A DNA stretch of 64,000 bases. Origin: Pseudarthrobacter sp. L1SW (GTDB lineage Bacteria > Actinomycetota > Actinomycetes > Actinomycetales > Micrococcaceae). The stretch is from positions 992,001 through 1,056,000 of the forward strand of contig NZ_CP078079.1 in NCBI RefSeq assembly GCF_020809045.1, read 5' to 3'. Each line of letters starts with the position of its first letter. Position 1 is the stretch's first letter. The notes under the pieces were generated by a model. That model worked only from the letters and a program-made list of their open reading frames with translations. It did no database searches and was not told the origin of the DNA. Below are positions 18,520-27,853 of the stretch, one piece after another. The translations under genes were made by a program, and so were the position numbers.

Positions 18520-20214
18520 CTACGCGTCCCGCTCCTCCCGCTGGAACGCCCGCACGGCCTCGCTCACGGTTGGGTAGAAGTGTTCGGGGGAGAAGCGGGC
18601 GCCCATGCCGTACTGCAGCAGTCTGTCCTTGACCGGACCTTTGAGCTCGGCGAATACCAGGTCCACGCCATGCCGCTCCAGCCATTCGTCCAGCTGCACC
18701 AGCTCGTCCAGTGCCGTGGTGTCGATTCCCGTGACGGGCTCTGCCGCCAGCACCACGCGTTCGGTGCCCGGCGGCGTCTGGTCCAGCTTGTTGCGGACGA
18801 AGGATCCCAGCAGTGACCCGTTGCCGAAGAACAGCGGCGCGTCGAAGCGCAGGATCAGCAGGCCGGGGACGCGTTCGCCGTCCGGATGGCGGCTTACGTC
18901 GTGGTATCCCGGCACCCCGGGGACGTCCACCAGCTCGGCACGGTAGGGGTCCCAGGCCCGCCGCAGGAAGTCCAGGATTGCCAGGCCCACGGCGACGGCG
19001 ATGCCCGGGAGGACCCCCAGGATGGCGACCCCCAGGAACGCCGCGAGCATCACCAGGGATTCACTGCGGCTCATGCCGATCAGCCGCCGCACGCCGGCGG
19101 GGTCGGCCAGTGCCGCGGCCGCCGCGATGACGATTGCGGCGAGGGTGGTGGCCGGCAGGAACTCGGTCACGCCCGGCGCTAAGAGCATGAAACCGAGCAC
19201 CAGGACCGCGCCGGCAACCCCTGTGAGCTGGGACTTTGCGCCGGCCTGCACGGCCACCGGAGTGCGGGACATGCTGGCAGAGATGGGGAACCCGCCCAGC
19301 AGCCCGCTGGCCGCGTTCGCCGCACCCAGGGCTGCCATTTCATGGTTGCCGGACACCCGGCGGTCGCCTGCCGCGGCCAGAGACTGGGACAGCGTTCCGG
19401 TATCAACGAAGACGATGAGGGCGATGGCCGCGGCGGCGGGCAGCAGGGCCAGGACGTCGGCCCAGCCGATGCCGCCGAGGGCCGGCGCGGGGAGCCCCTG
19501 GGGGAGTGCGCCGGTGACCTTCACGCGCTCCTGCAGTCCCAGCAGGGCCACGGCGATGCAGGACACCACCACCGCGATCAGCACGCCCGGAACCTTCCAT
19601 TTCAGCCAGCGGGGAACCCAGATGAGCGCCAGTGAGGCCAGGCCCAGCAGCAGCGCCGTCACGTTGGCCTCGCCGGCCAGCACTTTCGGGGTGGCGGCGA
19701 GGAGCCTTTCCCAGGGCGTGCCGTCCTCCACGGAGATCCCCAGGAGCGTGGGGAGCTGGGACACGGCCACCAGCAGGGCGATGCCGTTGAGGTAGCCCAG
19801 CCGGATGGGCTTGGACAACAGTCCGGTGATGATCCCCAGCCGCAGGGCCGAACCGCACAGCAGGATGGCGCCGATCAGGATGGCCAGGAGGCCCGCCAGA
19901 GCCACCGATTTCTGGTCATTGTCAGCGGCCAGCGGAACCAGGGCCGCAACGATCATCGGGGCGAGCGCCGAGTCCGGCCCCAGCACCAGCACCCGCGATG
20001 GGCCCACTGCCGCGTAGACAATCAGCGGCACCACCGTCGCGTAGAGGCCGGTCACCGGCGGAAGGCCGGCGGCCTGGGCGTACGCCATGCCCGCGGGGAC
20101 CAGGATCGCGAAGAGCGCGGCGCCGGCCACCAGATCGTGCCGCAGCCACTCGACCTTGTAGCCGCGCAGGGCCGGCGGGAGCCACCAGGAGGGGGTCTTT
20201 CCGGAGCGGCTCAT
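18520..20214 (-). CDS. SulP-family anion transporter with STAS domain
   Basis: 564 residues. A membrane domain of 10-12 helices begins with 'HDLVAGAALFAILVPAGMAY', the SulP sulfate-transporter signature, and is followed by a C-terminal STAS domain (~residues 430-560; 'LILRFDAPLFFGNGS', 'GIDTTALDELVQL'). It imports sulfate or exchanges bicarbonate or another anion. ATG 20214 (MSRSGK) is chosen; the frame continues far upstream in low-complexity Arg/Pro sequence that antisenses the next gene. Confidence 0.9.
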   Translation of the reverse strand: MSRSGKTPSWWLPPALRGYKVEWLRHDLVAGAALFAILVPAGMAYAQAAGLPPVTGLYATVVPLIVYAAVGPSRVLVLGPDSALAPMIVAALVPLAADNDQKSVALAGLLAILIGAILLCGSALRLGIITGLLSKPIRLGYLNGIALLVAVSQLPTLLGISVEDGTPWERLLAATPKVLAGEANVTALLLGLASLALIWVPRWLKWKVPGVLIAVVVSCIAVALLGLQERVKVTGALPQGLPAPALGGIGWADVLALLPAAAAIALIVFVDTGTLSQSLAAAGDRRVSGNHEMAALGAANAASGLLGGFPISASMSRTPVAVQAGAKSQLTGVAGAVLVLGFMLLAPGVTEFLPATTLAAIVIAAAAALADPAGVRRLIGMSRSESLVMLAAFLGVAILGVLPGIAVAVGLAILDFLRRAWDPYRAELVDVPGVPGYHDVSRHPDGERVPGLLILRFDAPLFFGNGSLLGSFVRNKLDQTPPGTERVVLAAEPVTGIDTTALDELVQLDEWLERHGVDLVFAELKGPVKDRLLQYGMGARFSPEHFYPTVSEAVRAFQREERDA

Positions 20215-20311
20215 CTTCAGATCATGGCCCACCAGTGCCCCTGCCCGCCATCCAAAGTCGGGCCTCGTGTTCAAGCGTACGACGCCGGCGCGGGGTTCCA
20301 GCCGAGGGCGC

Positions 20312-20824
20312 CTATGGGCGGAGGAGCCTGAGGAAGCGTGGCACCTTTTCCGCGTAGGCCGGGTACGACTGCGGAAACAGTTCGGCGAGGGTGGCCTCTT
20401 CCTCCAGGACAAACCGGTGCTCCACCAGCAGCTCGGGCGGCAGCAGCACAAGGGCCCAGGCTGAACCGGCCATGGTTCCCGCGCCGAGTTGAATGAGCCA
20501 CCAGCCCAGATACATGGGGTGGCGGGTGATGGAGTAGGGCCCTGTGACCACCAGCTCGTCCGGCCGCTCCAGCTCGAAGGGGCCGGATGATCGCCGACGG
20601 CGTTCAGCCAGGGCCCACGCATTGAGGCCGACACCGGCGGCCACCACTCCCGCCCCCGCCAGCCTGTGTGCGGACCGCGGGCCGGGCAGCGGCAGGGGAC
20701 GGAGCCTGGCAAGGAGGAAATCAACGGCCATCGCCACCACCACCGCTGGCGGCAGCGGGAGGTTGTCATAGACCGTCTTCACGCGTCCCGCCAGGGTGCG
20801 CAGGGAGCTGACCTCGGCTGCCAT
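20312..20824 (-). CDS. ICMT/PEMT-like membrane methyltransferase
   Basis: 170 residues with about four helices. 'GPYSITRHPMYLGWWLIQLG' is the R-HP-Y-G signature that binds SAM in isoprenylcysteine carboxyl methyltransferase-like proteins, and 'EEEATLAELFPQSYPAYAEKVPRF' style C-termini are typical. The acceptor is unknown. ATG 20824 is chosen, leaving 4 bp after the serine hydrolase stop, so the two genes form an operon. Confidence 0.82.
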   Translation of the reverse strand: MAAEVSSLRTLAGRVKTVYDNLPLPPAVVVAMAVDFLLARLRPLPLPGPRSAHRLAGAGVVAAGVGLNAWALAERRRRSSGPFELERPDELVVTGPYSITRHPMYLGWWLIQLGAGTMAGSAWALVLLPPELLVEHRFVLEEEATLAELFPQSYPAYAEKVPRFLRLLRP

Positions 20825-20828
20825 GCTT

Positions 20829-22481
20829 TCAGGGTACGCCGCGCGGGCTGCGGGAGAGTGCTGTGACAACCAACCAAGCCGTCCGCGGAACGGCCCAGAG
20901 TATGGCCAGTCCGAGCACCGGCACCAGCGAAACGCCGACGTCCGGGAACTGCCGGATGATCACCGGCAGGTCGGTGTCGAACCGGGCGGGTGCGTAGGCG
21001 AGGCACAGCCAAAGGACGAAGGCGTCCAGGGCCAAGGCAGCGGCCGCCCACGCCAGGGGACCCAGGCGCCCAAGGCGCGCAAACCGCCGTCGTACAAGGA
21101 CTGAAAGTGACACCCACAGGCTCAGCAGCTCCGCCACCAGCAGGCCCAGCGCGACCGCCCAGCTGGACTGCTGAAGCCAGTCCTCGGACACCACGGCGGG
21201 GACGGGGGAGTGCCCGTGCAGGATCCGCAGGATGTTCGTGTCGATGGCCTTGAGCCGGGACGTGGCTGCTGTGTCATTGCCGTTGATCACCAGGGCAACA
21301 CCGAGGCCGGACGCCGGGACCATGGCCAGGTAGGTGTGGCTGTTGCCCCATTCCCCCTGGTGCTCCAGCAGCAGCGGCACGTCCTGGGCAGCAGGGGCCG
21401 GGGCAGCGGGACCAGCGGAGTCCACGGCCTCCACCAGCGGCCGTGTGTACCAGCCCATGCCGTAACCCTTCGCCCCGTCCACGGAGGTCCGGGGCTGGAA
21501 CATCTCCGCCACGCTGCCTGGTTCCAGGATCCGCGCGCCCCCGTACCGGCCGCCGTCGAGCAGTGCCGCCAACTCGCGGCCCAAGTCCTCCGCCGAGGCG
21601 TACATGGTGCTGGAGGGCATCCCCGCGGCGGGCGCCGGGACGTCGGTCCGGACCCAGAACGCGCTGAACCAGCGGGAGTAGCCCTCGGCGGCATCGTCCT
21701 CCTTGGCGGACGCCGCCGTCGTATGGCTGTGCACCATGCCCAAGGGCCCGAAGACGTGGCGGCGCACGTACTCCCCGAAAGGCTGCTTGCTGACGGCCTG
21801 CACCAGCAGGCCCAGCACGTTGTAGTTGGCGCTGGCGTAGTGGAAGCGCTGCCCCGGCTCCGCGGCAAGCGGCGAGCTGGCCAGTGCACGGACCGACTCT
21901 TCGAGGGCTTCCGGCTCCTGGTCCAGGGATGCTTCGAAGGCCGTCTCCCTGGAGGACATGCCGCTGGTCTGATGGAGCAGGTGCCGGACTGTGATGTTCG
22001 AAGACCGGGGATCGTCCATTGTGAACCAGGGCAGGTAGGTCCGCACCGGTTCATCCAGCCGCAGCCGCCCGGACTCCACCTGCTGCATCACCGCGATGGC
22101 CGTCAGCGATTTGCTGGTGGACGCCAGCAGCACCGGCGTCTGCGGAGTCATCGGCCGCCCGGACGGGTCCGCCTTACCGAAAGCTGCGGAGTGCACCTGC
22201 CTGCCGTCACGTACGACGGCGATGGCGGCACCGGGAATGCCGAGGGTTTGGAGCTGGTCCCGGAGGAAGGAGTCCACCGCGGTGTAGGCCTGTTTGGGAT
22301 CGGGGATTTCCGTGGCTGCCTTCGCGGGACTGTTTGCGGCTGTTGCGTGCGCGGCGCCTGGTGCAGGCGGGGCGCCTGGTGCGGGCGGGGCCGCGCGAGC
22401 GGCGCCAACGAGGGCCAGCTGGAAGCACACCAGCAGGCAGCACGCCAGCAGGCAGCGCGATGACCAGGACATTGTCCGCAT
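20829..22481 (-). CDS. Serine hydrolase (beta-lactamase/PBP4* family) with C-terminal membrane region
   Basis: 550 residues. A signal peptide (MRTMSWSSRCLLACCLLVCF) and a Pro/Ala/Gly linker precede the beta-lactamase-fold domain. The active site S-x-x-K is S121-T-S-K124 and the second motif is YxN in 'HYASANYNVLG'. About 115 C-terminal residues form four hydrophobic helices, so the catalytic domain is tethered outside the membrane. It could act on peptidoglycan peptides or esters; true beta-lactamase activity is not implied. It is followed by the ICMT-like gene in an operon. Confidence 0.88.
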   Translation of the reverse strand: MRTMSWSSRCLLACCLLVCFQLALVGAARAAPPAPGAPPAPGAAHATAANSPAKAATEIPDPKQAYTAVDSFLRDQLQTLGIPGAAIAVVRDGRQVHSAAFGKADPSGRPMTPQTPVLLASTSKSLTAIAVMQQVESGRLRLDEPVRTYLPWFTMDDPRSSNITVRHLLHQTSGMSSRETAFEASLDQEPEALEESVRALASSPLAAEPGQRFHYASANYNVLGLLVQAVSKQPFGEYVRRHVFGPLGMVHSHTTAASAKEDDAAEGYSRWFSAFWVRTDVPAPAAGMPSSTMYASAEDLGRELAALLDGGRYGGARILEPGSVAEMFQPRTSVDGAKGYGMGWYTRPLVEAVDSAGPAAPAPAAQDVPLLLEHQGEWGNSHTYLAMVPASGLGVALVINGNDTAATSRLKAIDTNILRILHGHSPVPAVVSEDWLQQSSWAVALGLLVAELLSLWVSLSVLVRRRFARLGRLGPLAWAAAALALDAFVLWLCLAYAPARFDTDLPVIIRQFPDVGVSLVPVLGLAILWAVPRTAWLVVTALSRSPRGVP

Positions 22482-22566
22482 GGCTGCACCTGCTTCGGCT
22501 GACAGTCCCTTCACGGTAGGGCCTGGCCAGGCGGAAGACAACGCTGTCCGGCAGCGTGGAACGGAT

Positions 22567-23115
22567 CTACGTCTTCAGCTCGGCGGCGGCGAATGAGACG
22601 GTGAAACGGGCGCACCAGATGCTGACCGAGCTGTAGTCGTCCAGCACTGCCCCGGCCGGGATGTCGTAGTTCTGGTCGCCCTTGTTGGCCTTGAGCGCGC
22701 CCAGGTCGAGGTATGCGCCGTCATCGAACACATGCCAGCCCGCCAGGCCCTCGATCACCGGGGCATCGGTGAGCCATATCCGGAGGTCGGGACCGTCGGA
22801 CGTATCAAGGCCTTCGAACCGAAGAATCCGGCTCCCGCCGGGCAGTTCCAGGATCCGCACCGTTCCCGAGCTGGCGTGTTCATGGCTGATAAGTTGGCCT
22901 GTTGCCAGTTCACGCGGGAGGGCGGGGGCGGAGGGCGCTGCTGAGGGCGTTGCCGCGGGCCACGCCGGTGCTGGGGCTGGCGGGGCGGCGGCCGGAACAT
23001 CCTCGATCACGGTCGAACTGGTGAAGATCCGCCAGGGCTGGAACAGGTACAGTCCCACGGCAACCACGATGGCACCAACGAGCAGCACAGCCGGTATGAC
23101 AACGCGCCTTCTCAT
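22567..23115 (-). CDS. DM13-domain membrane-anchored protein
   Basis: 182 residues. An N-terminal membrane anchor (VVIPAVLLVGAIVVAVGLYL) and an Ala/Pro linker are followed by a DM13 domain (~75-182) with 'GTVRILELPGGSRILRFEGL', 'GPDLRIWLTD', 'YDIPAGA' and the conserved Cys in 'VSIWCARFTVSFAAAEL'. DM13 domains are proposed to be extracytoplasmic redox modules. No operon partner is visible. Confidence 0.87.
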   Translation of the reverse strand: MRRRVVIPAVLLVGAIVVAVGLYLFQPWRIFTSSTVIEDVPAAAPPAPAPAWPAATPSAAPSAPALPRELATGQLISHEHASSGTVRILELPGGSRILRFEGLDTSDGPDLRIWLTDAPVIEGLAGWHVFDDGAYLDLGALKANKGDQNYDIPAGAVLDDYSSVSIWCARFTVSFAAAELKT

Positions 23116-23394
23116 ACCCCGTCAACGACCGGATCAGGGGCGTCGTTCCGGCCGCGAGGGCCATTCCCATGCATCATCGGAGGGGCCGTCCGGGGTCCGA
23201 ACGGTTACGTGCCCGATCCCTTCCCGTAAAGCCGGCGCCCCGGCCGTAATTGCCGAGTCGTGGACGGGTAGAGCCTGCGAGCGTAGGATTCCCAGCTACT
23301 TGGAATCGTGGTAGGTAGGGTCAGCCGAGGCCGCGCTGCCATGGGCAGTCGATCAACCAAAGCGGGGCCACGGACACAACCTTGGAGGCGCCCA

Positions 23395-24000
23395 ATGTCA
23401 GCAGTACCGATCCGCAGAGCATCGCTGTTCGCAACTATTTGGGCTTTCGGTACGACTGCCACTTTCACCGTTTCCGGTTTTGCCTTTCATTTCCCCGGCG
23501 CCTTCCCACCCAATAACGGTGACTCCTTCAACGCGGATGGGTTTCTTGGGGCTCTAATCAACGGGATACTGACGGGCGCTGTGATCGGGCTCAGTCAAAT
23601 GTTCCTGCTGCGGATGGTTGGCATTAGGAGTTGGCGCTGGGCGGCAGGCACCGTCGTCGGGCTGTGGCTCGTTCACACTGTCGGAGACGTTTTCCCTGAT
23701 GGTACGGCGTTGACACTTATGGCTCTTGTGGGCGGATTCCTGCTTGGTGCCCTGCAGTGGTGGGCCCTCGAGTGGCCGGCAGGACGCGGCCTCCTTTGGC
23801 TCGTGGCCACAGCCGTCCCCTGGTCGCTCGGACTGTGGTTAAGCAGCCTATTGGCGGGGACCGACTGGAGAATGGAGCATATCCTGGCTGGTCTGATTTC
23901 GGGTGCCCTCACGGGGACAACCACCGCTGTGGCATGGCTCTGGATCCTGAATACCTCGAGATCGAAGGAAACCGGGACTAACGTCGCCGTATCAGGCTGA
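23395..24000 (+). CDS. Hypothetical multi-pass membrane protein
   Basis: 201 residues with about five hydrophobic helices; 'GALINGILTGAVIGLSQMFL' and 'GGFLLGALQWWAL' look like repeats of one helical hairpin. ATG 23395 has GGAGG seven bases upstream. I do not recognise a functional family. Confidence 0.7.
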   Translation: MSAVPIRRASLFATIWAFGTTATFTVSGFAFHFPGAFPPNNGDSFNADGFLGALINGILTGAVIGLSQMFLLRMVGIRSWRWAAGTVVGLWLVHTVGDVFPDGTALTLMALVGGFLLGALQWWALEWPAGRGLLWLVATAVPWSLGLWLSSLLAGTDWRMEHILAGLISGALTGTTTAVAWLWILNTSRSKETGTNVAVSG

Positions 24001-24168
24001 ACCGAGTCCGGCCGTGACGAGTCGTCGGCCCAACCGAACGTGGGAGTGAACGTGGGCGCCGTCCTTCACCATGGCGACGGCGGCGGGAGACACCGGGATG
24101 TTCGCACCAAAGAGAACCACGGCCAGAGGGCACGCAAGGACGCAGCACGACGACCAACACCTGGCACA

Positions 24169-25926
24169 TCAACCTGACAAGAACTGGAGCAGCAGCCCTT
24201 CCAGCGGGCTGGTTTGTGGTGGACTGGTTTCGGATGGGCTGATCTTCGACCCCCTAGATTTCGAACCCCTAGATTTCGCCGGACTGATTTCCGGGGCACT
24301 GATTTTGGGAGCACTGATCTCCGCGGCACTGTTTTCCAGTGGCAGGATGCCCGGCGGCCATTGTGGAGGCTCGCGGTCTGGTTGTTCGGCTTGGTACTGC
24401 CGCCCTGTGGGTGAGGTCCAGCCGGGTGGTTCGTCCTTGGTGGCCGAGGTCGGTTCCCAGCCGCTGTTGTGCTTGAGCCGGTGATGTTTTGGGCAGAGCT
24501 GTGCCAGGTTGCTGATCCCGGTGGTTCCGCCGTGTTGCCAGGCCTTGAGGTGGTCGGTTTCGTTGTCGAGGGCATTGTTGCTGCAGCCGGGGAAAGCGCA
24601 TTTGCCATCCCGAAGATGCAGCGCTTTCCTCATGGCTTTGGTGAGTCGGTAACTGGTGCGACCGATCTCCAGTGGTGTTCCGTCGTTGGGATCAAGCAGG
24701 ACGCGGCGGAACGACCCGGCGCCGTCGGCGAGGAGTTGGCGGGCCATCGAGGCGGGGATGGGGCCGTAGCCGTCGAGCACGGCGGGTTCGCTGGTGAGGC
24801 CAAGCAGTGCGAAGAACGGAACGGTCACAAGTACGTCGGCGCGGGGCGTGGGGACCTTAGCGGCATCCATGTCATGGGTGAGGTTGGGCGTGCTTTCGAA
24901 GGTGCCGGGCGCGGCGGGGTCCGGTTCTGCCGGTGCCCGGTTGCCCCGGCTGCCGGGATCGTCGCTAAAGCCCAGGTCTGTAGCGGGTTGGTCGGAGCCG
25001 ACGAGCGTGGCCACGCCGATCATGTCCTCCGGCGCATCGCCCGGGGCGCAACCGGTTCCCGTGGGATCCGTGGCTATTGTGCTGCGGTTGGTGAGGAGCC
25101 GGTTGGTGAGGATGTCGGGCCGGAGTTGGGTGAGGGTGCGGGGTTCGCTGGGGCCTTGGAGGCTTCGGGCGGTTGCGGTGAGGTCGTTAAAGATCGCCAG
25201 CGCCTGGTTGGCGGGCAGGTACGCAGCGATCCAGGCCATCCCGTCACGGTCCGGCGTGAATTCCACCCGCCGATCGGCCACGCCCTTGCGGTGGCGCTGC
25301 TCGATCGACTCCGGGTGATGGCGTTCCCGCCAGCCCCGCACCTTTGCCCGTAACCGGGCCGGCACCATTTCCGAGGCGGGACAACCCCGGGCCGGGTTGG
25401 GCGCGTGGGGGTCGAGGAAGTGCGCCACCAGCGCGGCTGCGGCGGCGTGGTCCAAAACTTCCGTTTCGTCGGTAAAAATCCGGGCCTGCTGCCAGGAGAG
25501 GCTGCCGGCGGAAAGGGCGTCCATGAGCGGCGGCATTGCACACACCTGCCGGGACTGGGTGACGAACGCGCACGCCGTACCGGAGCTGATGGTGAGGATC
25601 CCGGCGATCTCCTCAACGGTGGAGATCTCGGTGTAGGTCCGGTCGTGCAGGGGCGCGTCCGGCGGGGTCATCGCGTGCTGGAGGTCCATCGCCTCGGTGG
25701 CGGATCGGGCCTTCCGCGCCGCGGCCTGGGACTCCAGCTTCTTCTCCAACCCCATCCGCTCGAGCCGGATTTCGTACGCCCTTTGCATTACATCGATTCC
25801 GTCCCCCGCGGTTCCTGAGGCTCCGGCAGAAGCGAGGGCGGCGTCCTCGGCATCAAGCGCGGCGAGAGCAGCAACGGTGGCGTAGATCGCCTCCACTCCC
25901 GTTCCGATTCCCGCGCCGTTTTCCAT
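24169..25926 (-). CDS. DUF222-HNH endonuclease-like protein with repetitive C-terminus
   Basis: 585 residues. An N-terminal DUF222 region (~60-330) and a C-terminal HNH domain ('KCAFPGCSNNALDNETDHLK', 'LAQLCPKHHRLKH') give the standard actinobacterial DUF222-HNH build, a multicopy family often linked to 13E12 repeats. The last ~45 residues are a five-residue-period repeat rich in I-S-A/P-P (EISAPKISAPEIS, SRGSKSRGSK), visible in the DNA at 24237-24345. Function of the family is unsettled; a nuclease is expected. ATG 25926 is chosen by protein composition since no strong binding site is seen. Confidence 0.85.
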   Translation of the reverse strand: MENGAGIGTGVEAIYATVAALAALDAEDAALASAGASGTAGDGIDVMQRAYEIRLERMGLEKKLESQAAARKARSATEAMDLQHAMTPPDAPLHDRTYTEISTVEEIAGILTISSGTACAFVTQSRQVCAMPPLMDALSAGSLSWQQARIFTDETEVLDHAAAAALVAHFLDPHAPNPARGCPASEMVPARLRAKVRGWRERHHPESIEQRHRKGVADRRVEFTPDRDGMAWIAAYLPANQALAIFNDLTATARSLQGPSEPRTLTQLRPDILTNRLLTNRSTIATDPTGTGCAPGDAPEDMIGVATLVGSDQPATDLGFSDDPGSRGNRAPAEPDPAAPGTFESTPNLTHDMDAAKVPTPRADVLVTVPFFALLGLTSEPAVLDGYGPIPASMARQLLADGAGSFRRVLLDPNDGTPLEIGRTSYRLTKAMRKALHLRDGKCAFPGCSNNALDNETDHLKAWQHGGTTGISNLAQLCPKHHRLKHNSGWEPTSATKDEPPGWTSPTGRQYQAEQPDREPPQWPPGILPLENSAAEISAPKISAPEISPAKSRGSKSRGSKISPSETSPPQTSPLEGLLLQFLSG

Positions 25927-26044
25927 AGGAATATCGTCTAACGGGGGTACGACATTTTGGCCGGTCGGCACTGGGCGGGGCCAAAGCGGCACACTTGGCA
26001 GGACTCGCCTAAGCGGAACACACGCCCGCTCTCTCAAAGTGCGT

Positions 26045-26057
26045 GCCGCCGTCGTAC
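26045..26057. repeat. Half-site of the GCCGCCGTCGTA repeat family
   Basis: GCCGCCGTCGTAC in the intergenic region before the MHS transporter gene. It is identical to the core of the palindromes at 13584 and 17121, without a matching right arm. Confidence 0.5.
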
Positions 26058-26195
26058 TTCTTCCAAACAGCAACCGTTGTTGCGCTGGTCCGGCAGTGGC
26101 AAGATGGGCGGAGGCGCTGGGCTGCTGCCGGTCAAGGGGTAAGAAGGACGACGGCGAGTGCCCGGCTTGGTGAGCAAGGCGGCGGTGAGCGGGCC

Positions 26196-27710
26196 ATGAC
26201 ACAGCACAGCGGGCGGAAGCGGCGGTTGCAGGTATCCGACGTCAATGTCGTCAATCGCCGCACGCTGCGGAAGGCGCTCGGCGGGACCATCGTGGGCAAC
26301 ACGATGGAGTGGTACGACGTGGGCGTGTTCGGCTATCTCATCACTACCATGGGGCCGGTGTTCCTGCCCGAGGCGGACAGGGCCGTGCAGAACCTGTTCC
26401 TGCTGGGGACCTTCGGCGCCACGTTCGTCGCCCGGCCGCTGGGCGGCATCTTCTTCGGCTGGCTGGGCGACAAGATCGGCCGCCAGAAGGTCCTGGCGAT
26501 GACACTGATGCTGATGGCCGTGGCGACGTTCGCCGTCGGCCTGCTGCCGGGGTACTCCGTGCTGGGCATCTGGGCGGCGGTGCTGCTGGTGGTCCTCAAG
26601 CTGGTGCAGGGCTTTTCCACCGGCGGCGAATACTCGGGCGCCACCACGTTCGTCTGCGAGCATTCACCGGACCGCCGCCGGGGCTTCTATGTCAGCTTCC
26701 TGGACATGGGCAGCTACCTCGGTTTCGCGGCGGGCGGGCTGGTGGTGTCCCTCCTCCAGTTGGCGCTGGGGCAGGAGCAGATGGAGGCGTGGGGCTGGCG
26801 CATTCCGTTCCTGGTGGCCGGTCCGCTGGGTGCCGTGGCCGTGTACTTCCGCATGAAAATCGAGGAGTCAGCCGCCTTCAAGGCCACGCTGGAAGCCGAA
26901 GCCGTGGCGGCCAAGCACCCTGAGACAGGGGAGGACCTCCGTCCCGTGGGACCGGTCGGGATCGTGAAGGCGCACTGGCGGCCGATCCTGCTGGCCATGA
27001 TCCTGGCCGCCGCTGCGAACACTGTGGCCTATGCCCTCACGTCCTACATGCCCACCTACCTCACCACGAACAAGGGGTACAGCGAGGTGGAGGGGACGCT
27101 GCTGACCATCCCGGTCCTGGTGGCGATGGCGTTGTGCATCCCGTTCACCGGGCTGCTTTCGGACCGGATCGGCCGCCGTCCCGTGCTGTGGATTGGGGCC
27201 TTCAGCACCGTGGTGTTGGCGGTTCCGGCGTTCCTGGCGATCGCCGCGGGGAGCCTCCCTATGACTTTGCTGGGCCTGGCCCTGATCGCCTTCCCGGTGG
27301 CGTTTTCGGTGCCGAACCTCGCCTCGGCGCTGCCGGCGCTGTTTCCCACCGAGCACCGCTATTCCGCGATGGGCATCGCCTACAACCTGGCAGTCGCCAT
27401 CTTCGGCGGAACGGCACCGTTCATCATTGCAGCTCTCATCGGCCTGACCGGCGAGGATATGGCGATCGCGTACTACCTCATGGCCGTGGCCGCCGTCGCC
27501 GCGGTGGCCATCTACTTCCTGCCCGAGTCGGCCGGGCGGCACCTGCCCGGGTCCATGCCCAGCGTTGATTCTGTTGAGGCGGCGCGGCACTTGGTGGACA
27601 CGCAGGACCACAACCCGCTGCTGGATGTGGACACCCTGCCCTTCGAGGAAAGCTTCGAGATCGCGCGGGCGTCGCATAAGAGCGGGCCCGGGAAGCCGAC
27701 GGTCATATGA
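26196..27710 (+). CDS. MHS-family MFS transporter (ProP-like)
   Basis: 504 residues and 12 predicted helices. 'GTIVGNTMEWYDVGVFGYL' in helix 1, 'GWLGDKIGRQKVLAMTL' in loop 2-3 and 'GFSTGGEYSGATTFVCEHSP' in helix 4-5 are the metabolite:H+ symporter (MHS) signatures shared with proline/betaine transporter ProP. The substrate is likely an osmolyte or organic acid. ATG 26196 is chosen; the frame is open further upstream but in non-membrane sequence. There is no obvious operon partner. Confidence 0.9.
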   Translation: MTQHSGRKRRLQVSDVNVVNRRTLRKALGGTIVGNTMEWYDVGVFGYLITTMGPVFLPEADRAVQNLFLLGTFGATFVARPLGGIFFGWLGDKIGRQKVLAMTLMLMAVATFAVGLLPGYSVLGIWAAVLLVVLKLVQGFSTGGEYSGATTFVCEHSPDRRRGFYVSFLDMGSYLGFAAGGLVVSLLQLALGQEQMEAWGWRIPFLVAGPLGAVAVYFRMKIEESAAFKATLEAEAVAAKHPETGEDLRPVGPVGIVKAHWRPILLAMILAAAANTVAYALTSYMPTYLTTNKGYSEVEGTLLTIPVLVAMALCIPFTGLLSDRIGRRPVLWIGAFSTVVLAVPAFLAIAAGSLPMTLLGLALIAFPVAFSVPNLASALPALFPTEHRYSAMGIAYNLAVAIFGGTAPFIIAALIGLTGEDMAIAYYLMAVAAVAAVAIYFLPESAGRHLPGSMPSVDSVEAARHLVDTQDHNPLLDVDTLPFEESFEIARASHKSGPGKPTVI

Positions 27711-27853
27711 GCCCGCCACGTCCCGTCAGGAGCAGCGCCGGGCCCTTCTGTTGACGATCAAAATAGGGGGACCAGCGGCCTATCGACCCTTACCGCCGGA
27801 GCGTAAAGTCTTACCACGTCGAAGTAGGGACACGCACGACGGGAGTATTAGGC

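Noticed and set aside
20215..20769. Long N-terminal extension of the SulP gene
   Set aside because: Arg/Trp/Pro-rich sequence antisense to the ICMT-like gene; normal SulP start found at 20214.
21080..21720. Copies of CCGCCGTCGTA at 21085 and 21711
   Set aside because: They lie inside the serine hydrolase coding sequence without palindromic arms, so chance in GC-rich codons is enough.
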